Source: UBA11222 sp049323435
GTDB lineage: Bacteria; Pseudomonadota; Alphaproteobacteria; UBA11222
Length of the DNA stretch: 64,000 nucleotides
NCBI GenBank assembly: GCA_049323435.1
Contig: JBMOMX010000030.1
Coordinates: 1-64,000, forward strand
Direction of reading: 5' to 3'
The notes beneath the pieces are model-generated. The model was given only the letters and a program-made list of their open reading frames with translations, searched no databases and had not been told where the DNA came from. Shown in pieces: positions 1 to 6,969 of the stretch (the stretch's first letter is position 1; every line of letters starts with the position of its first letter). The position numbers and the translations under genes are program-made.

Positions 1-78
1 GCGAAGCCGCGCCCGGGCGGCGGCATGGAAGCAGCGCTTCTGATCGGGTGCGTAAGAGCAAGAGGTGTACCAGTCCAT
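1..78 (-). CDS. Hypothetical protein, N-terminal fragment cut by window edge
   Basis: An ATG at 76-78 on the minus strand opens a frame that runs without a stop to the left edge (26 codons visible, beginning MDWYTSCSYAPDQ). A GGAG ribosome-binding site lies a few bases upstream of the ATG. It follows the ParB-like gene on the same strand, about 105 bp away, and could belong to the same transcription unit. The visible part is basic and Ala/Arg-rich towards the edge. I do not recognise the family with certainty. Confidence 0.5.
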   Translation of the reverse strand, partial: MDWYTSCSYAPDQKRCFHAAARARLR

Positions 79-150
79 CAAAAATCTCCTGAAATGCCAA
101 AGCCCGGCACATTCCTGTTTGCTCAGGGGCCGGGCCTGGTGTGAGAAGGT

Positions 151-174
151 GCGGGACGGCGGAAGCCGCCCCGC
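151..174 (-). terminator. GC-rich hairpin after the ParB-like gene
   Basis: A hairpin with two stem blocks (GCGGG/CCCGC and CGGC/GCCG, one mismatch between them) and a GGAA tetraloop starts 10 bp beyond the stop codon of the ParB-like gene. No T-run follows it, so it may pause RNA polymerase or protect the 3' end rather than terminate transcription. Confidence 0.35.
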
Positions 175-183
175 TGGTCGTGG

Positions 184-2259
184 TCATTCCGCTGCGAAGG
201 CGTCCGGTTGGGATTCCTCGGGATCGGCATCCTCGTCATCGGCGAGGAAAGCCGGTAGCGCTTCAGTCTCGTTTGCCGGTTCTTCGGCGGACGCCCCAAG
301 CTCAATCATGCGCAGCGGCTCCGGCAGCCAGCCCGCGCCGTCGAGCAGCCGTTCTGCCTCCTTGGCCATGTCCGGCTTTTTCAGATGGCCGATGAGCTGG
401 GCCGAGGCTTCGCCCTTCGCCTCCCGCACCGCATCGAGAATGCGCGCCTTCGGTATCCGGCCGAGATAGTTGCCGACGGTAGGCTGCCATCCCGCCGCCA
501 CCATGTCGAGAGTGACGGCTTGCGCGAGACGTTCGCCGTGATCGAGCGCGGCCGGACGGCGGTTCCAGGGTTCCTTCACGACATTGACGGTAAGAGACGC
601 GCAGTGCGCGAAGAGCGACATCCGGCTGTCGCCATCGAGGGTCATCAGGGCGTCCCACAGATCGCCCGGCATCCCCGGCAACTGCCGCGCCCAGGTCTCG
701 TGCCGTGTGTCGATGGCCCTGGCCGAAGCACTGTCCTGCAATCCCGGCGCCTGGATGCTGAAGCCGGCGCTCTTCGCCGTGATCTCCAGGCATGTGCTAG
801 AGGCCCGGCTGTAGAAGGCGCCAAGGCAGAGCGCATGCAGAACCGCTACGAAGGCAGTATCCGGTTCATTTGCGAGGGCGTCGCGCAGCGCCAGGGTGCG
901 ATGGGCAGTAAGCTCCGAAACCAGACGATCAGACAGCGGACGAATGGCGTCGTCCTCATCACTTGTCCCGGTTTCGGGGGCCGGGGCGCCACCGACAGTG
1001 ATCGTCGTCCGTTGAACGCCGCCATCTGAACCCGCGACGATTGGATGATCGCTGTCGCCATCAGGACCGGCCGTGACCGGCGCGTCGTCTTCCGGGCGGA
1101 CAAACCCGCGTTCAATCTTCAACCCGCCATCGCCGTTGATGCTGACGAAGACGCCGGCGCGGGTGATCTCCGCCGGATTGTAGATGAGGGGGCGTTCCTC
1201 GAAAGCCGCCAGCGCCATCTCGATCTCGCCGAGCCGCTGGTCGATCTCGTCAGGCAATTCATCGGCTTCTGAATATTCTTCCTCCAGCCGGTCATACTCG
1301 GCCTTCAGAACATCGAAGCGCGCCTGTTCGTCGTCTGTGAAGCCAGGCGTCTCGCCGGAGAGCCGGCGCAAGCCAGCCGTGTGCCCGTAGGGAAATTCCG
1401 CTGCGGCCTCGATCCACTTCCAGCCCTCAATGCGCAGGGCTTCGGCTTCATCCTGAAGTTTGGAAATGACAAGCCGGTCGAGCAAAGCCGGGTCCTGCAG
1501 CCAGCCGCCATCGTCGTGCTGGAACAGATCGCGTAGCACAACGCCACCCGCCGCCTCATAGGCTTCGACGCCAACGAATTGCGCACGCCGGTCGGCGGGC
1601 CGGACAGCGCCCTCGGTGAGCTGGCGGCGGATATGATAAGGCTCCTTGCTGTAGGAGTTGGTGAGCGCCTCCCACACCTGTTCCTGGCGCGCATGGTCAT
1701 TGGCGACGGTGAACGCCATGAGCTGTTCGAGCGTCATGCCGTCCCCGGCGTAAACGTCGAGAAGCTTTTCCGAGACAGATGCGAGGCGCAGCCGCTGTTT
1801 GACGACGGTGGGGTTTACGAAGAAGCGGGCCGCGATGTCCTCTTCGCTGAGGCCCTTGTCACACAGGGCCTGGAATGCGCGAAACTGGTCGAGCGGATGC
1901 AGCGCGGCGCGCTGGACGTTCTCGGCCAGGCTGTCTTCCTCAGCGATGCCGCCTTCACGCACCACGCAGGGCACCGGCTGGGTTTTGGCCATACGCTTTT
2001 GTTTGACCAGCAACTCCAGCGCCCGGAAGCGGCGGCCACCGGCTGGAACCTCGAACATGCCGGTTTCGGCGCCGCCAGTATCCAGCACCGGCCGGACATT
2101 CAGGCTCTGCAGGAGGGTGCGCCGGGCGATGTCCTCGGCCAGCTCCTCGATCGAGATGCCGGCTTGCACACGCCGGACGTTGGACTGGCTGAGCACCAGT
2201 TTGTTGAAGGGGATATCGCGCGAGGAACTCAAGCGTATCTTCTGAACAGTATTAGCCAT
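184..2259 (-). CDS. ParB/Spo0J-like nuclease-domain protein of the island
   Basis: Predicted 691-residue protein. The N-terminal ~130 residues have a ParB/Srx-type domain (FNKLVLSQSNVRR, then a GGRRFRALE block and an AENVQRAALHPLDQF block), followed by a helix-turn-helix-like segment (LSEEDIAARFFVNPTVVKQRL). The long C-terminal region is acidic, has no recognised domain, and is much longer than in chromosomal ParB (about 300 residues). Large ParB-like proteins of this kind are typical of alphaproteobacterial ICEs and plasmids; a role in maintenance or regulation is inferred. The start at MANTVQ is chosen because GGAGAG stands 6 bases upstream. The frame stays open 14 codons further into a leader that is repeated upstream of ardC. 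Confidence 0.85.
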   Translation of the reverse strand: MANTVQKIRLSSSRDIPFNKLVLSQSNVRRVQAGISIEELAEDIARRTLLQSLNVRPVLDTGGAETGMFEVPAGGRRFRALELLVKQKRMAKTQPVPCVVREGGIAEEDSLAENVQRAALHPLDQFRAFQALCDKGLSEEDIAARFFVNPTVVKQRLRLASVSEKLLDVYAGDGMTLEQLMAFTVANDHARQEQVWEALTNSYSKEPYHIRRQLTEGAVRPADRRAQFVGVEAYEAAGGVVLRDLFQHDDGGWLQDPALLDRLVISKLQDEAEALRIEGWKWIEAAAEFPYGHTAGLRRLSGETPGFTDDEQARFDVLKAEYDRLEEEYSEADELPDEIDQRLGEIEMALAAFEERPLIYNPAEITRAGVFVSINGDGGLKIERGFVRPEDDAPVTAGPDGDSDHPIVAGSDGGVQRTTITVGGAPAPETGTSDEDDAIRPLSDRLVSELTAHRTLALRDALANEPDTAFVAVLHALCLGAFYSRASSTCLEITAKSAGFSIQAPGLQDSASARAIDTRHETWARQLPGMPGDLWDALMTLDGDSRMSLFAHCASLTVNVVKEPWNRRPAALDHGERLAQAVTLDMVAAGWQPTVGNYLGRIPKARILDAVREAKGEASAQLIGHLKKPDMAKEAERLLDGAGWLPEPLRMIELGASAEEPANETEALPAFLADDEDADPEESQPDAFAAE

Positions 2260-2346
2260 GTTGGTCTCTCCATAACGGGCGGCCGAAAGCCTCTCTCTCA
2301 ACCTTCAAACCCGTCACTAAAAACCCCGCCTTCCTCTTACTCTCCT
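2260..2346 (-). repeat. Conserved leader, copy A (upstream of ParB-like gene)
   Basis: The region from the ParB-like start back to about 2346 closely matches the region upstream of ardC (copy B, 3374-3461). Shared blocks read, on the minus strand, GAGAGTAAGAGGAAG, then CGGGGTTTTT, GTGACGGGTTTGA and GAGAGAGAGGCT. Both copies contain a GTG-initiated frame reading MRERLS. In this copy the frame continues into the ParB-like gene. Such a shared 5' leader suggests common transcriptional or post-transcriptional control. Confidence 0.65.
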
Positions 2347-2410
2347 GGGCCGTGGACCCGGGAAGCCGCGAAAGCGGAAACGCGGCTTTCGGAAAACGCG
2401 CGCGCAATCC

Positions 2411-3373
2411 TCACGCCGCGTCCCGCCCGCTGGCCGCCGCATCGGCGGATAGGGACTCCAGATGATCGACCTGGAAAGCCAGCAGATAATCGGCCGCCTT
2501 CGAGGCGGCGCTGGCGGCGCGCACTATGGCGCGGTCATCCTCGCGCAGCACTTCGAGCCAGGAACCGATATAGTCGGCGTGGCGCACGGTCGGCGTGATG
2601 CCAAGAGAAGCGCAAACGAAAGCGCCCGCCATTTCGGCGACCAACTCCTCGCGCGCATAGTTTTTCGAGCCGAAGGATCCCGAAAGGTCGCGCCCGAGTC
2701 TGGAAGCTGCTCCACTCCAATGACCAAGTTCATGAAACGCGGTGCGGTGCCAGTTTACCGGCTCAAAATAGGCTTGCGGAGGTGGCGCCTGCACGAAGTC
2801 GCGGGTGGAGTTGTAAAAAGCGCGCGCGCCGCCGATGCGGAAGTCAGCGCCGGTTGCGGCGATCAGCGCCTCAGCCTGCGGCAGGATCAGGCCTTCCGGT
2901 GGCGGCGGCGCAGTCGTGGTGAATTCTTCCGGCATCCCTTCGCACTGGTCGATATTGAACACCGTAAAGCGCTTCAGGAACGAAATTGCACCCGGTTCAT
3001 CGCCATCGCGCTCAGCCCGGCGGCGTTCGTCCTCGGGCGTGAAGCGATCGGCATAGACGACGGTCGTGCCGCGTTCGCCCTTGCGGACATTGCCGCCAAG
3101 GCTTAGCGCCTGACGGAAGGTCAGCCAGTTCTGAGACGAGAAACCACGCTCGGTCACAGCGCCCCAAAGGATGAGGATGTTGATACCGGAATAGCGGCGC
3201 CGGGTGGCCGCGTTCTGCGGCAAGCCCAGCCCAGCGCAGACATCCGGCCCGCCCCAGGGCTGGACCCAGGGCACGCGCCCGGCCTCCAGTTCGGTGATAA
3301 TCTTGCTGGTGATTTCGGAATAAAGGCCCGCCCGGTCCCGGCCGGGGCGAACGCAAACGGTGTTTCGTGGCAT
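2411..3373 (-). CDS. ardC: ArdC-like antirestriction protein
   Basis: Predicted 320 residues. The N-terminal half is the ArdC ssDNA-binding domain (DUF1738: YSEITSKIITELEAGRVPWVQPW, residues ~18-40; GINILILW ~63-70). The C-terminal half is a zincin-like metallopeptidase domain with HELGH at residues 214-218. ArdC proteins protect incoming conjugative DNA from restriction in the recipient. It sits just upstream of the ParB-like gene on the same strand (about 150 bp apart), each gene with its own copy of a conserved leader. The ATG at 3373 has GGAG 6 bases upstream. Family is clear; activity here is inferred. Confidence 0.88.
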   Translation of the reverse strand: MPRNTVCVRPGRDRAGLYSEITSKIITELEAGRVPWVQPWGGPDVCAGLGLPQNAATRRRYSGINILILWGAVTERGFSSQNWLTFRQALSLGGNVRKGERGTTVVYADRFTPEDERRRAERDGDEPGAISFLKRFTVFNIDQCEGMPEEFTTTAPPPPEGLILPQAEALIAATGADFRIGGARAFYNSTRDFVQAPPPQAYFEPVNWHRTAFHELGHWSGAASRLGRDLSGSFGSKNYAREELVAEMAGAFVCASLGITPTVRHADYIGSWLEVLREDDRAIVRAASAASKAADYLLAFQVDHLESLSADAAASGRDAA

Positions 3374-3461
3374 CGCAGATCTCCGCGACGGGCCGGCGAG
3401 AGCCTCTCTCTCACCTCAAACCCGTCACGAAAAACCCCGTCTTCCTCTCACTCTCAGGGGG
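3374..3461 (-). repeat. Conserved leader, copy B (upstream of ardC)
   Basis: Second copy of the leader seen at 2260-2346. Here the GTG-initiated MRERLSPARRGD frame is out of frame with ardC, so it would be an upstream ORF overlapping the ardC start. Retention of the nucleotide sequence in both frames argues for a DNA or RNA function rather than a protein extension. The rest of the 317-bp gap between ardC and the next gene (to 3690) holds only a small GGGGAA/TTCCCC hairpin and the ECF promoter at 3570-3599. Confidence 0.6.
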
Positions 3462-3569
3462 CGTTGCGGGGTCTCCCCGCTTCAAGGGGTGACGGAAAAC
3501 CGCTGCTGGCGGGGGTTACAGGCAGGGGAAGGCTTTCCCCGGCGGAAAAAAGAGTAAACAGAAACTCGG

Positions 3570-3599
3570 TGTAAGAAATCCCGTTGCTGTTCCGTCTAA
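3570..3599 (+). promoter_or_regulatory. ECF-type promoter P1 for NPCAA protein 1
   Basis: TGTAAGAAA at 3570-3578, exactly 14 bases, then CGTCTAA at 3593-3599. The same architecture occurs at seven other places in the island. It lies about 90 bp upstream of the start codon of the first NPCAA-repeat gene. Assignment to the sigma factor encoded at 6126-6740 is inference. Confidence 0.75.
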
Positions 3600-3690
3600 C
3601 CATGGCCAAAGCAAAATCACACGTCAGGCGTTCCGGCACGAAAGACATTCTGCAAGACGTCTGTATGAGAAACAAAAAAGGAAACGTTCC

Positions 3691-3975
3691 ATGAAGCACC
3701 CCTCGCGCCCACGTTTGGTAACGGCCACTTTCCTCTCGGCTGCTCTGCTCGCCGCCTCCACCGGGGGCACACTGGCGGCCAATCCCTGTGCTGCAAAGAA
3801 CCCCTGTGCTGCTGAGAGCCCCTATCCGCAGGGACCGCGCGGTCTGAAAATGAGGGCTGCCAATCCTTGCGCCTCTCATGCTCATGCCAAGTCGGTCACC
3901 CCCTGTGCAGCCACAAATCCTTGCGCAGCGGAAAGCGCCTATCCGCAGGGGCCACGGGGCCTAAAAGCAATATAA
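3691..3975 (+). CDS. Exported Cys-rich NPCAA-repeat protein 1
   Basis: A 94-residue protein. Residues 1-30 form a Sec signal peptide (basic MKHPSRPR start, hydrophobic core TFLSAALLAAS, likely cleavage after LAA). The mature part has two NPCAA doublets, each followed by the block YPQGPRGLK, and a short His-containing linker (SHAHAKS). All five to six cysteines sit in NPC or TPC contexts. It is nearly identical in the signal peptide to the gene at 4611. No known enzyme fold is visible. A periplasmic metal- or thiol-buffering role is inferred from the Cys content and the co-regulated bufferin operon. It could also be a substrate for Cys-modifying enzymes. Confidence 0.75.
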   Translation: MKHPSRPRLVTATFLSAALLAASTGGTLAANPCAAKNPCAAESPYPQGPRGLKMRAANPCASHAHAKSVTPCAATNPCAAESAYPQGPRGLKAI

Positions 3976-4084
3976 GCATGCGCTGGCAGGGCGATCAGGA
4001 GCGGTCAGGATAATGATAGATATCCCCAGGATCGCATCTCGACATCAAAACATAGGATGGAGAAAAGGGTAGTCAGAAACATGG

Positions 4085-4114
4085 CGTTAGAAATCCTGTC
4101 TTTCTTCCGTCTAG
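4085..4114 (+). promoter_or_regulatory. ECF-type promoter P2 (degenerate -35)
   Basis: CGTTAGAAA at 4085-4093, a 14-base spacer, then CGTCTAG at 4108-4114. Spacer length and -10 element match P1 and P3 closely; only the TGTA part of the -35 is altered. No protein gene follows directly. Downstream are three hairpins ending in a strong terminator. Confidence 0.55.
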
Positions 4115-4119
4115 TCATA

Positions 4120-4290
4120 GCCTAAAAGGCAATCCGGAGTTTGCAAGCGTAATTGATCGTTATTTGATCGCGTGCCTTGCGGACACGGTGTGAGGTCTTC
4201 ACACCGTTTCTTGTGTAGCGCCGGTAATCCGGCGCCATGCCTCAATGATACTAGGCGGTCTGCCTTCCCCCGGCAGACCGCCCCTTTTTT
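4120..4290 (+). ncRNA. Candidate structured small RNA between P2 and a terminator
   Basis: A transcript starting just after P2 would be about 170 nt and contain three successive hairpins: 4185-4207 (9-bp stem ACGGTGTGA/TCACACCGT), 4218-4235 (7-bp stem GCGCCGG/CCGGCGC, TAAT loop) and 4254-4282 (11-bp stem followed by a T-run). No convincing coding frame lies inside. The block occupies the place where the 5' part of a third NPCAA gene would be expected. Promoter and hairpins are seen in the sequence; that a stable RNA is made is inference. It might instead be only a terminator island insulating the two NPCAA genes. Confidence 0.45.
4254..4290 (+). terminator. Strong rho-independent terminator
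   Basis: An 11-bp perfect stem, GGCGGTCTGCC (4254-4264) with GGCAGACCGCC (4272-4282), a 7-base loop, and TTTTTT at 4285-4290. It would end transcription from P1 and P2 before the second NPCAA unit. Confidence 0.85.
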
Positions 4291-4308
4291 CATCAAGGCA
4301 AGCCGACG

Positions 4309-4380
4309 GCAAACAACTGCGCGGCGAAGAACCCTTGTTCCACCAGGAATGCCCATCGGCCGCGCCACGGGGCCTAAAAG
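4309..4380 (+). pseudogene. 3' remnant of a third NPCAA-repeat gene
   Basis: From about 4312 the sequence translates as NNCAAKNPC, then degenerates and stops near 4380. Its tail and the following ~100 bp (ACGGGGCCTAAAAGCAATA, CATGCGCT, AGGATAATGA, GGATCGCATC, ACATCAAAACATAGG) match the 3' end and flank of the first NPCAA gene (3955-4055). This shows an ancestral tandem array in which the middle unit lost its 5' coding part. No start codon or signal peptide remains. Confidence 0.6.
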
Positions 4381-4488
4381 CAATACAGGCATGCGCTAGC
4401 AGGGCAGACAGGATAATGACAGAAATTCTTAGGATCGCATCCGGACATCAAAACATAGGCCGGGAAAAAAGAGTAAACAAAAACACGG

Positions 4489-4518
4489 TGTAAGAAATCC
4501 TGTTGTTCTTCCGTCTAA
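4489..4518 (+). promoter_or_regulatory. ECF-type promoter P3 for NPCAA protein 2
   Basis: TGTAAGAAA at 4489-4497, 14-base spacer, CGTCTAA at 4512-4518. The surrounding ~60 bp closely resembles P1, including the AGAGTAAACA block upstream. It is about 95 bp before the start codon at 4611 and may also transcribe the sigma-factor operon behind it, giving autoregulation. Confidence 0.75.
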
Positions 4519-4610
4519 TCAGGACTTAAGCGAAACCACGTGCCGGACATTCCTGCTCAAAAAAACTTTCAGCAAGACGCCCGCACGAAACACGAAAGAG
4601 GAGACTTCCC

Positions 4611-4877
4611 ATGAATCACCCCGCGCGCCCCCGTTTGCTAACGGCCACTTTCCTCTCGGCTGCCCTGCTCGCCGCCTCCACCGGGACTACACTGGCCGCC
4701 AACCCATGTAATCCTTGCGCGCCTCGTGCTCAAAAGGCCAAGTCGGCCAATCCCTGTGCAGCCAAAAACCCCTGCGCAGCTAAAAATCCCTGTGCAGCTA
4801 AAAATCCCTGCGCGGCGGAAAACCCCTGCGCAGCCAACAATCCTTGTGCGGCGAAGAATCCCTGCGCAGCAAAATAA
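4611..4877 (+). CDS. Exported Cys-rich NPCAAK-repeat protein 2
   Basis: An 88-residue protein. The signal peptide (residues 1-30) is almost the same as in the gene at 3691. The mature part begins NPCNPCAPRA and ends in seven consecutive six-residue units of the form NPCAA(K/E/N), so a cysteine occurs every sixth residue. GAGGAG stands just before the ATG. This is the best-preserved member of the tandem family. No catalytic fold is visible. A periplasmic metal-binding or thiol-buffer role, possibly after post-translational modification, is inference. Confidence 0.78.
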   Translation: MNHPARPRLLTATFLSAALLAASTGTTLAANPCNPCAPRAQKAKSANPCAAKNPCAAKNPCAAKNPCAAENPCAANNPCAAKNPCAAK

Positions 4878-4911
4878 AGCAGTTAAAGCAAGCCCCTCAC
4901 AGGAGGACGTC

Positions 4912-4953
4912 ATGGACTGCTGCACCCCCCGTTCCGGAGCAACGCCAGAATGA
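4912..4953 (+). CDS. 13-residue ORF coupled to the HD-GYP gene
   Basis: An ideal AGGAGG site at 4901-4906 is followed by ATG at 4912 and a 13-codon frame, MDCCTPRSGATPE. Its stop overlaps the HD-GYP start as ATGA (4950-4953). The HD-GYP gene has no good ribosome-binding site of its own, so the short frame probably delivers ribosomes by termination-reinitiation. The adjacent Cys-Cys codons could make translation sensitive to charged tRNA-Cys, as in leader-peptide control, but no attenuator hairpin is evident. Whether the peptide itself functions is unknown. Confidence 0.5.
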   Translation: MDCCTPRSGATPE

Positions 4954-5909
4954 AACTTCTTGAACAGGTTGGCCATTGGCTGGGCGTTTCGGATGATCTG
5001 GCCGATCAGCGTCATGAACAGCAACGGTTTGCACAGTTGCTAACCAGTCTTTTTGTGATGGGGTGGTTTGTTGAGGCGCGCGATCCCTATACAGGCGGGC
5101 ATCTTTGGCGCGTTTCCCGTTATTCTCAGTTGCTGGCCGAGGCCGGCGGGCTGAACCAAGTTGAAGTGGCGAGCATTAGCCTGGGAGGTTTCCTGCACGA
5201 TCTTGGCAAGATAGGCATACCGGACGCCATACTGCGCAAGGCTGGTCCTTTGACCAAGGACGAGTATGCCATCATCAAGACCCATCCTGATATAGGCGCA
5301 CGCTTGCTGGAGGCCCACCCGCTCGCGGATATCGTGCGGTATGCCGTGCACTTGCATCACGAGCGGCCGGATGGCCTGGGCTATCCATTGGGACTGCGCG
5401 GCAAAGATATTCCGCAAATGGCTCGCATCGTCGGAATCTGCGATGCGTTCGATGCAATGACCAGCCATCGCCCCTACCGTCCGGGAATGCCAGCCGGCGA
5501 AGCGCTGGACATCCTTGAAAAGGAGCAGGGGCGTCAGTTTGATGCGCATTGGACTTTACATATGCTGGCTCTTGGCCGGGCGGGTCATTTGCACCATATC
5601 CAGGGTCACAGTGATGACGGCATTCCTCTGCAATCCTGTCCTATGTGCGGCCCGACCTTGGTGTTGAGGCGGGAGCAGCACGCTGGCGACTCGCTTTTCT
5701 GCCGCAACTGCGGTGGTGAGTTCACCCTGGTTTCCCGAAACGGCGGGCTAACAGCCACGCCAACCGGGCGCACCGGTTCCGCCTCCGCCTTGCAGCCCAA
5801 AGCCGATGCCGCCTTGATCTCCCGGGCAGTATCATCGGCTGTTGCGGTGATGCCGGTCCCCGGCCTGATGAAACTGGTGGACTCGCATTCCTTCAGGGTG
5901 TTGTCATGA
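4950..5909 (+). CDS. HD-GYP domain protein with C-terminal zinc ribbon
   Basis: 319 residues. The HD-GYP domain spans about residues 35-205 with HD at 83-84 (FLHDLGKIGIPD) and HHERPDGLGYP at 136-146, the signature of c-di-GMP phosphodiesterases. A zinc-ribbon-like segment follows, with cysteines 230/233 and 251/254, then a ~65-residue tail without recognised domain. No receiver or transmembrane domain is present. It starts inside the stop of a 13-codon ORF and ends by ATGA overlap with the NrtS-like gene, so it belongs to the sigma-factor operon. It may act as a signalling input or as a metal-sensing c-di-GMP hydrolase; activity is inferred from motifs. Confidence 0.85.
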   Translation: MKLLEQVGHWLGVSDDLADQRHEQQRFAQLLTSLFVMGWFVEARDPYTGGHLWRVSRYSQLLAEAGGLNQVEVASISLGGFLHDLGKIGIPDAILRKAGPLTKDEYAIIKTHPDIGARLLEAHPLADIVRYAVHLHHERPDGLGYPLGLRGKDIPQMARIVGICDAFDAMTSHRPYRPGMPAGEALDILEKEQGRQFDAHWTLHMLALGRAGHLHHIQGHSDDGIPLQSCPMCGPTLVLRREQHAGDSLFCRNCGGEFTLVSRNGGLTATPTGRTGSASALQPKADAALISRAVSSAVAVMPVPGLMKLVDSHSFRVLS

Positions 5910-6145
5910 GACGCCTTCTTCGGGCCGCGCTCTTGCCGGATATAGTCCGGAATGCGCTCAAAATATCGTTGGTGGTCGGAAGTGTGCTTAATATCATCAA
6001 TCAGGGAAATCATTGGCTGCAGGACCATAAAATCGTCTGGTGGAGTCTGTTCTTAAACTATCTTGTGCCTTATTGTGTGTCGAGTTACAGCGCCGCAAGG
6101 CATGAACTCGCAAGGAATTCAATCAATGGGTACACGAAACGATGA
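5906..6145 (+). CDS. Small two-helix membrane protein, NrtS-like
   Basis: 79 residues with two hydrophobic segments (about 17-32 and 44-60) and the motif LNIINQGNHWL followed by a FLNYLVPYCVSSY block, which resembles the NrtS nitrate/nitrite transporter family. The start overlaps the HD-GYP stop (ATGA). The 3' end overlaps the sigma-factor start by 20 bp, so translation of the three genes is linked. In this context it may serve as a membrane partner in sensing rather than nitrate transport; that is inference from neighbourhood only. Confidence 0.65.
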   Translation: MRRLLRAALLPDIVRNALKISLVVGSVLNIINQGNHWLQDHKIVWWSLFLNYLVPYCVSSYSAARHELARNSINGYTKR

Positions 6146-6740
6146 GGATGTCACAGATGCAGCCAGCCGCCTCACGGATGATACCTTTCTGAATGATCTC
6201 CGCCAGCAGATGATAAAATTCGCTATCTTGCAGCTTCGTGACAAAGACATGGCCGAGGACGCCGTGCAGGAGGCGCTGATCGGCGCCCTGAAGAATGTCA
6301 AATCCTTCGATGGCCGGGCTGCGCTCAAGACCTGGGTGTTCGCCATTTTGAAAAACAAGATCATCGATATTCTGCGCCAGAAAAAACGTCTGATCAATGT
6401 AAGCGATCTGCTGCATGAAGATGGCGAGGACAGGGATATTCTGTCGCTATTCGATCAAAAAGGAATGTGGCGGCTGGACGAACGGCCGGCCGATTGGGGC
6501 GACCCGGAAGATGCGCTGCGAGGAAAGGATTTCTGGCGCGTATTTGAGGCCTGCCTGGAAGGCCTGCCGCCCAAGCAAGCGCGCGTATTTATGATGCGGG
6601 AGTTCATCGAACTCGAAACAGATGAAATCTGCGCGACGGTTGAAATTACGGTAACCAATCTGAACGTCATGCTGCATCGCGCGCGCCTGCGGCTGCGGGA
6701 ATGTCTTGAGAATAAATGGTATATGCAAGGAGCGGTTTGA
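6126..6740 (+). CDS. ECF-type RNA polymerase sigma factor
   Basis: 204 residues from the chosen start. Region 2 lies around residues 15-85 (AEDAVQEALIGALKN, then GRAALKTWVFAILKNKIIDILR). Region 4 lies around 130-195 (LEGLPPKQARVFMMREF, then a helix-turn-helix ending in LNVMLHRARLRLRE). The start at 6126 is preferred over 6102 and 6063 because AAGGAA stands about 8 bases upstream. The stop overlaps the next start as TGATG, coupling it to a zinc-binding anti-sigma gene. It is the only sigma factor in the island and the obvious candidate to read the TGTAAGAAA-N14-CG(T/A)C promoters. Confidence 0.9.
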   Translation: MGTRNDEDVTDAASRLTDDTFLNDLRQQMIKFAILQLRDKDMAEDAVQEALIGALKNVKSFDGRAALKTWVFAILKNKIIDILRQKKRLINVSDLLHEDGEDRDILSLFDQKGMWRLDERPADWGDPEDALRGKDFWRVFEACLEGLPPKQARVFMMREFIELETDEICATVEITVTNLNVMLHRARLRLRECLENKWYMQGAV

Positions 6741-6937
6741 TGTTGAATTGCCACGACGCGACACGGCTGATGTCAGAGTCGCAGGAACATGCGCTCTCAC
6801 TTTTAGACCGGATGGTGCTCAGGGCGCATGTGATGATGTGCGACGGCTGCCGTAATTTCGAAAAGCACTTGCCAGTGCTCCGTCGGGCTGCCCGCTCCTT
6901 TGCCAGGGGCCGGGATGATGAGACGAATGTGGAGTAA
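6740..6937 (+). CDS. Zinc-finger (ZAS-type) anti-sigma factor
   Basis: 65 residues with the zf-HC2 signature: Cys4-His5 near the N-terminus, then His30-x3-Cys34-x2-Cys37. It has no transmembrane segment, so it would be a soluble anti-sigma factor. Overlap with the sigma gene (start codon inside its stop) implies paired stoichiometry. ZAS proteins release their sigma factor when zinc is lost or the thiols are oxidised or occupied by other metals. Release by copper, mercury, arsenite or oxidant would fit the regulon proposed here, but is inference. Confidence 0.85.
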   Translation: MLNCHDATRLMSESQEHALSLLDRMVLRAHVMMCDGCRNFEKHLPVLRRAARSFARGRDDETNVE

Positions 6938-6969
6938 AAAATAACGGGGCGCCGGCTTACATCATCCGT

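Noticed and set aside
4740..4875. Short regular DNA repeats that could suggest a CRISPR array
   Set aside because: The 18-base periodicity is in frame and encodes the NPCAA repeats; there are no unique spacers and no cas genes.
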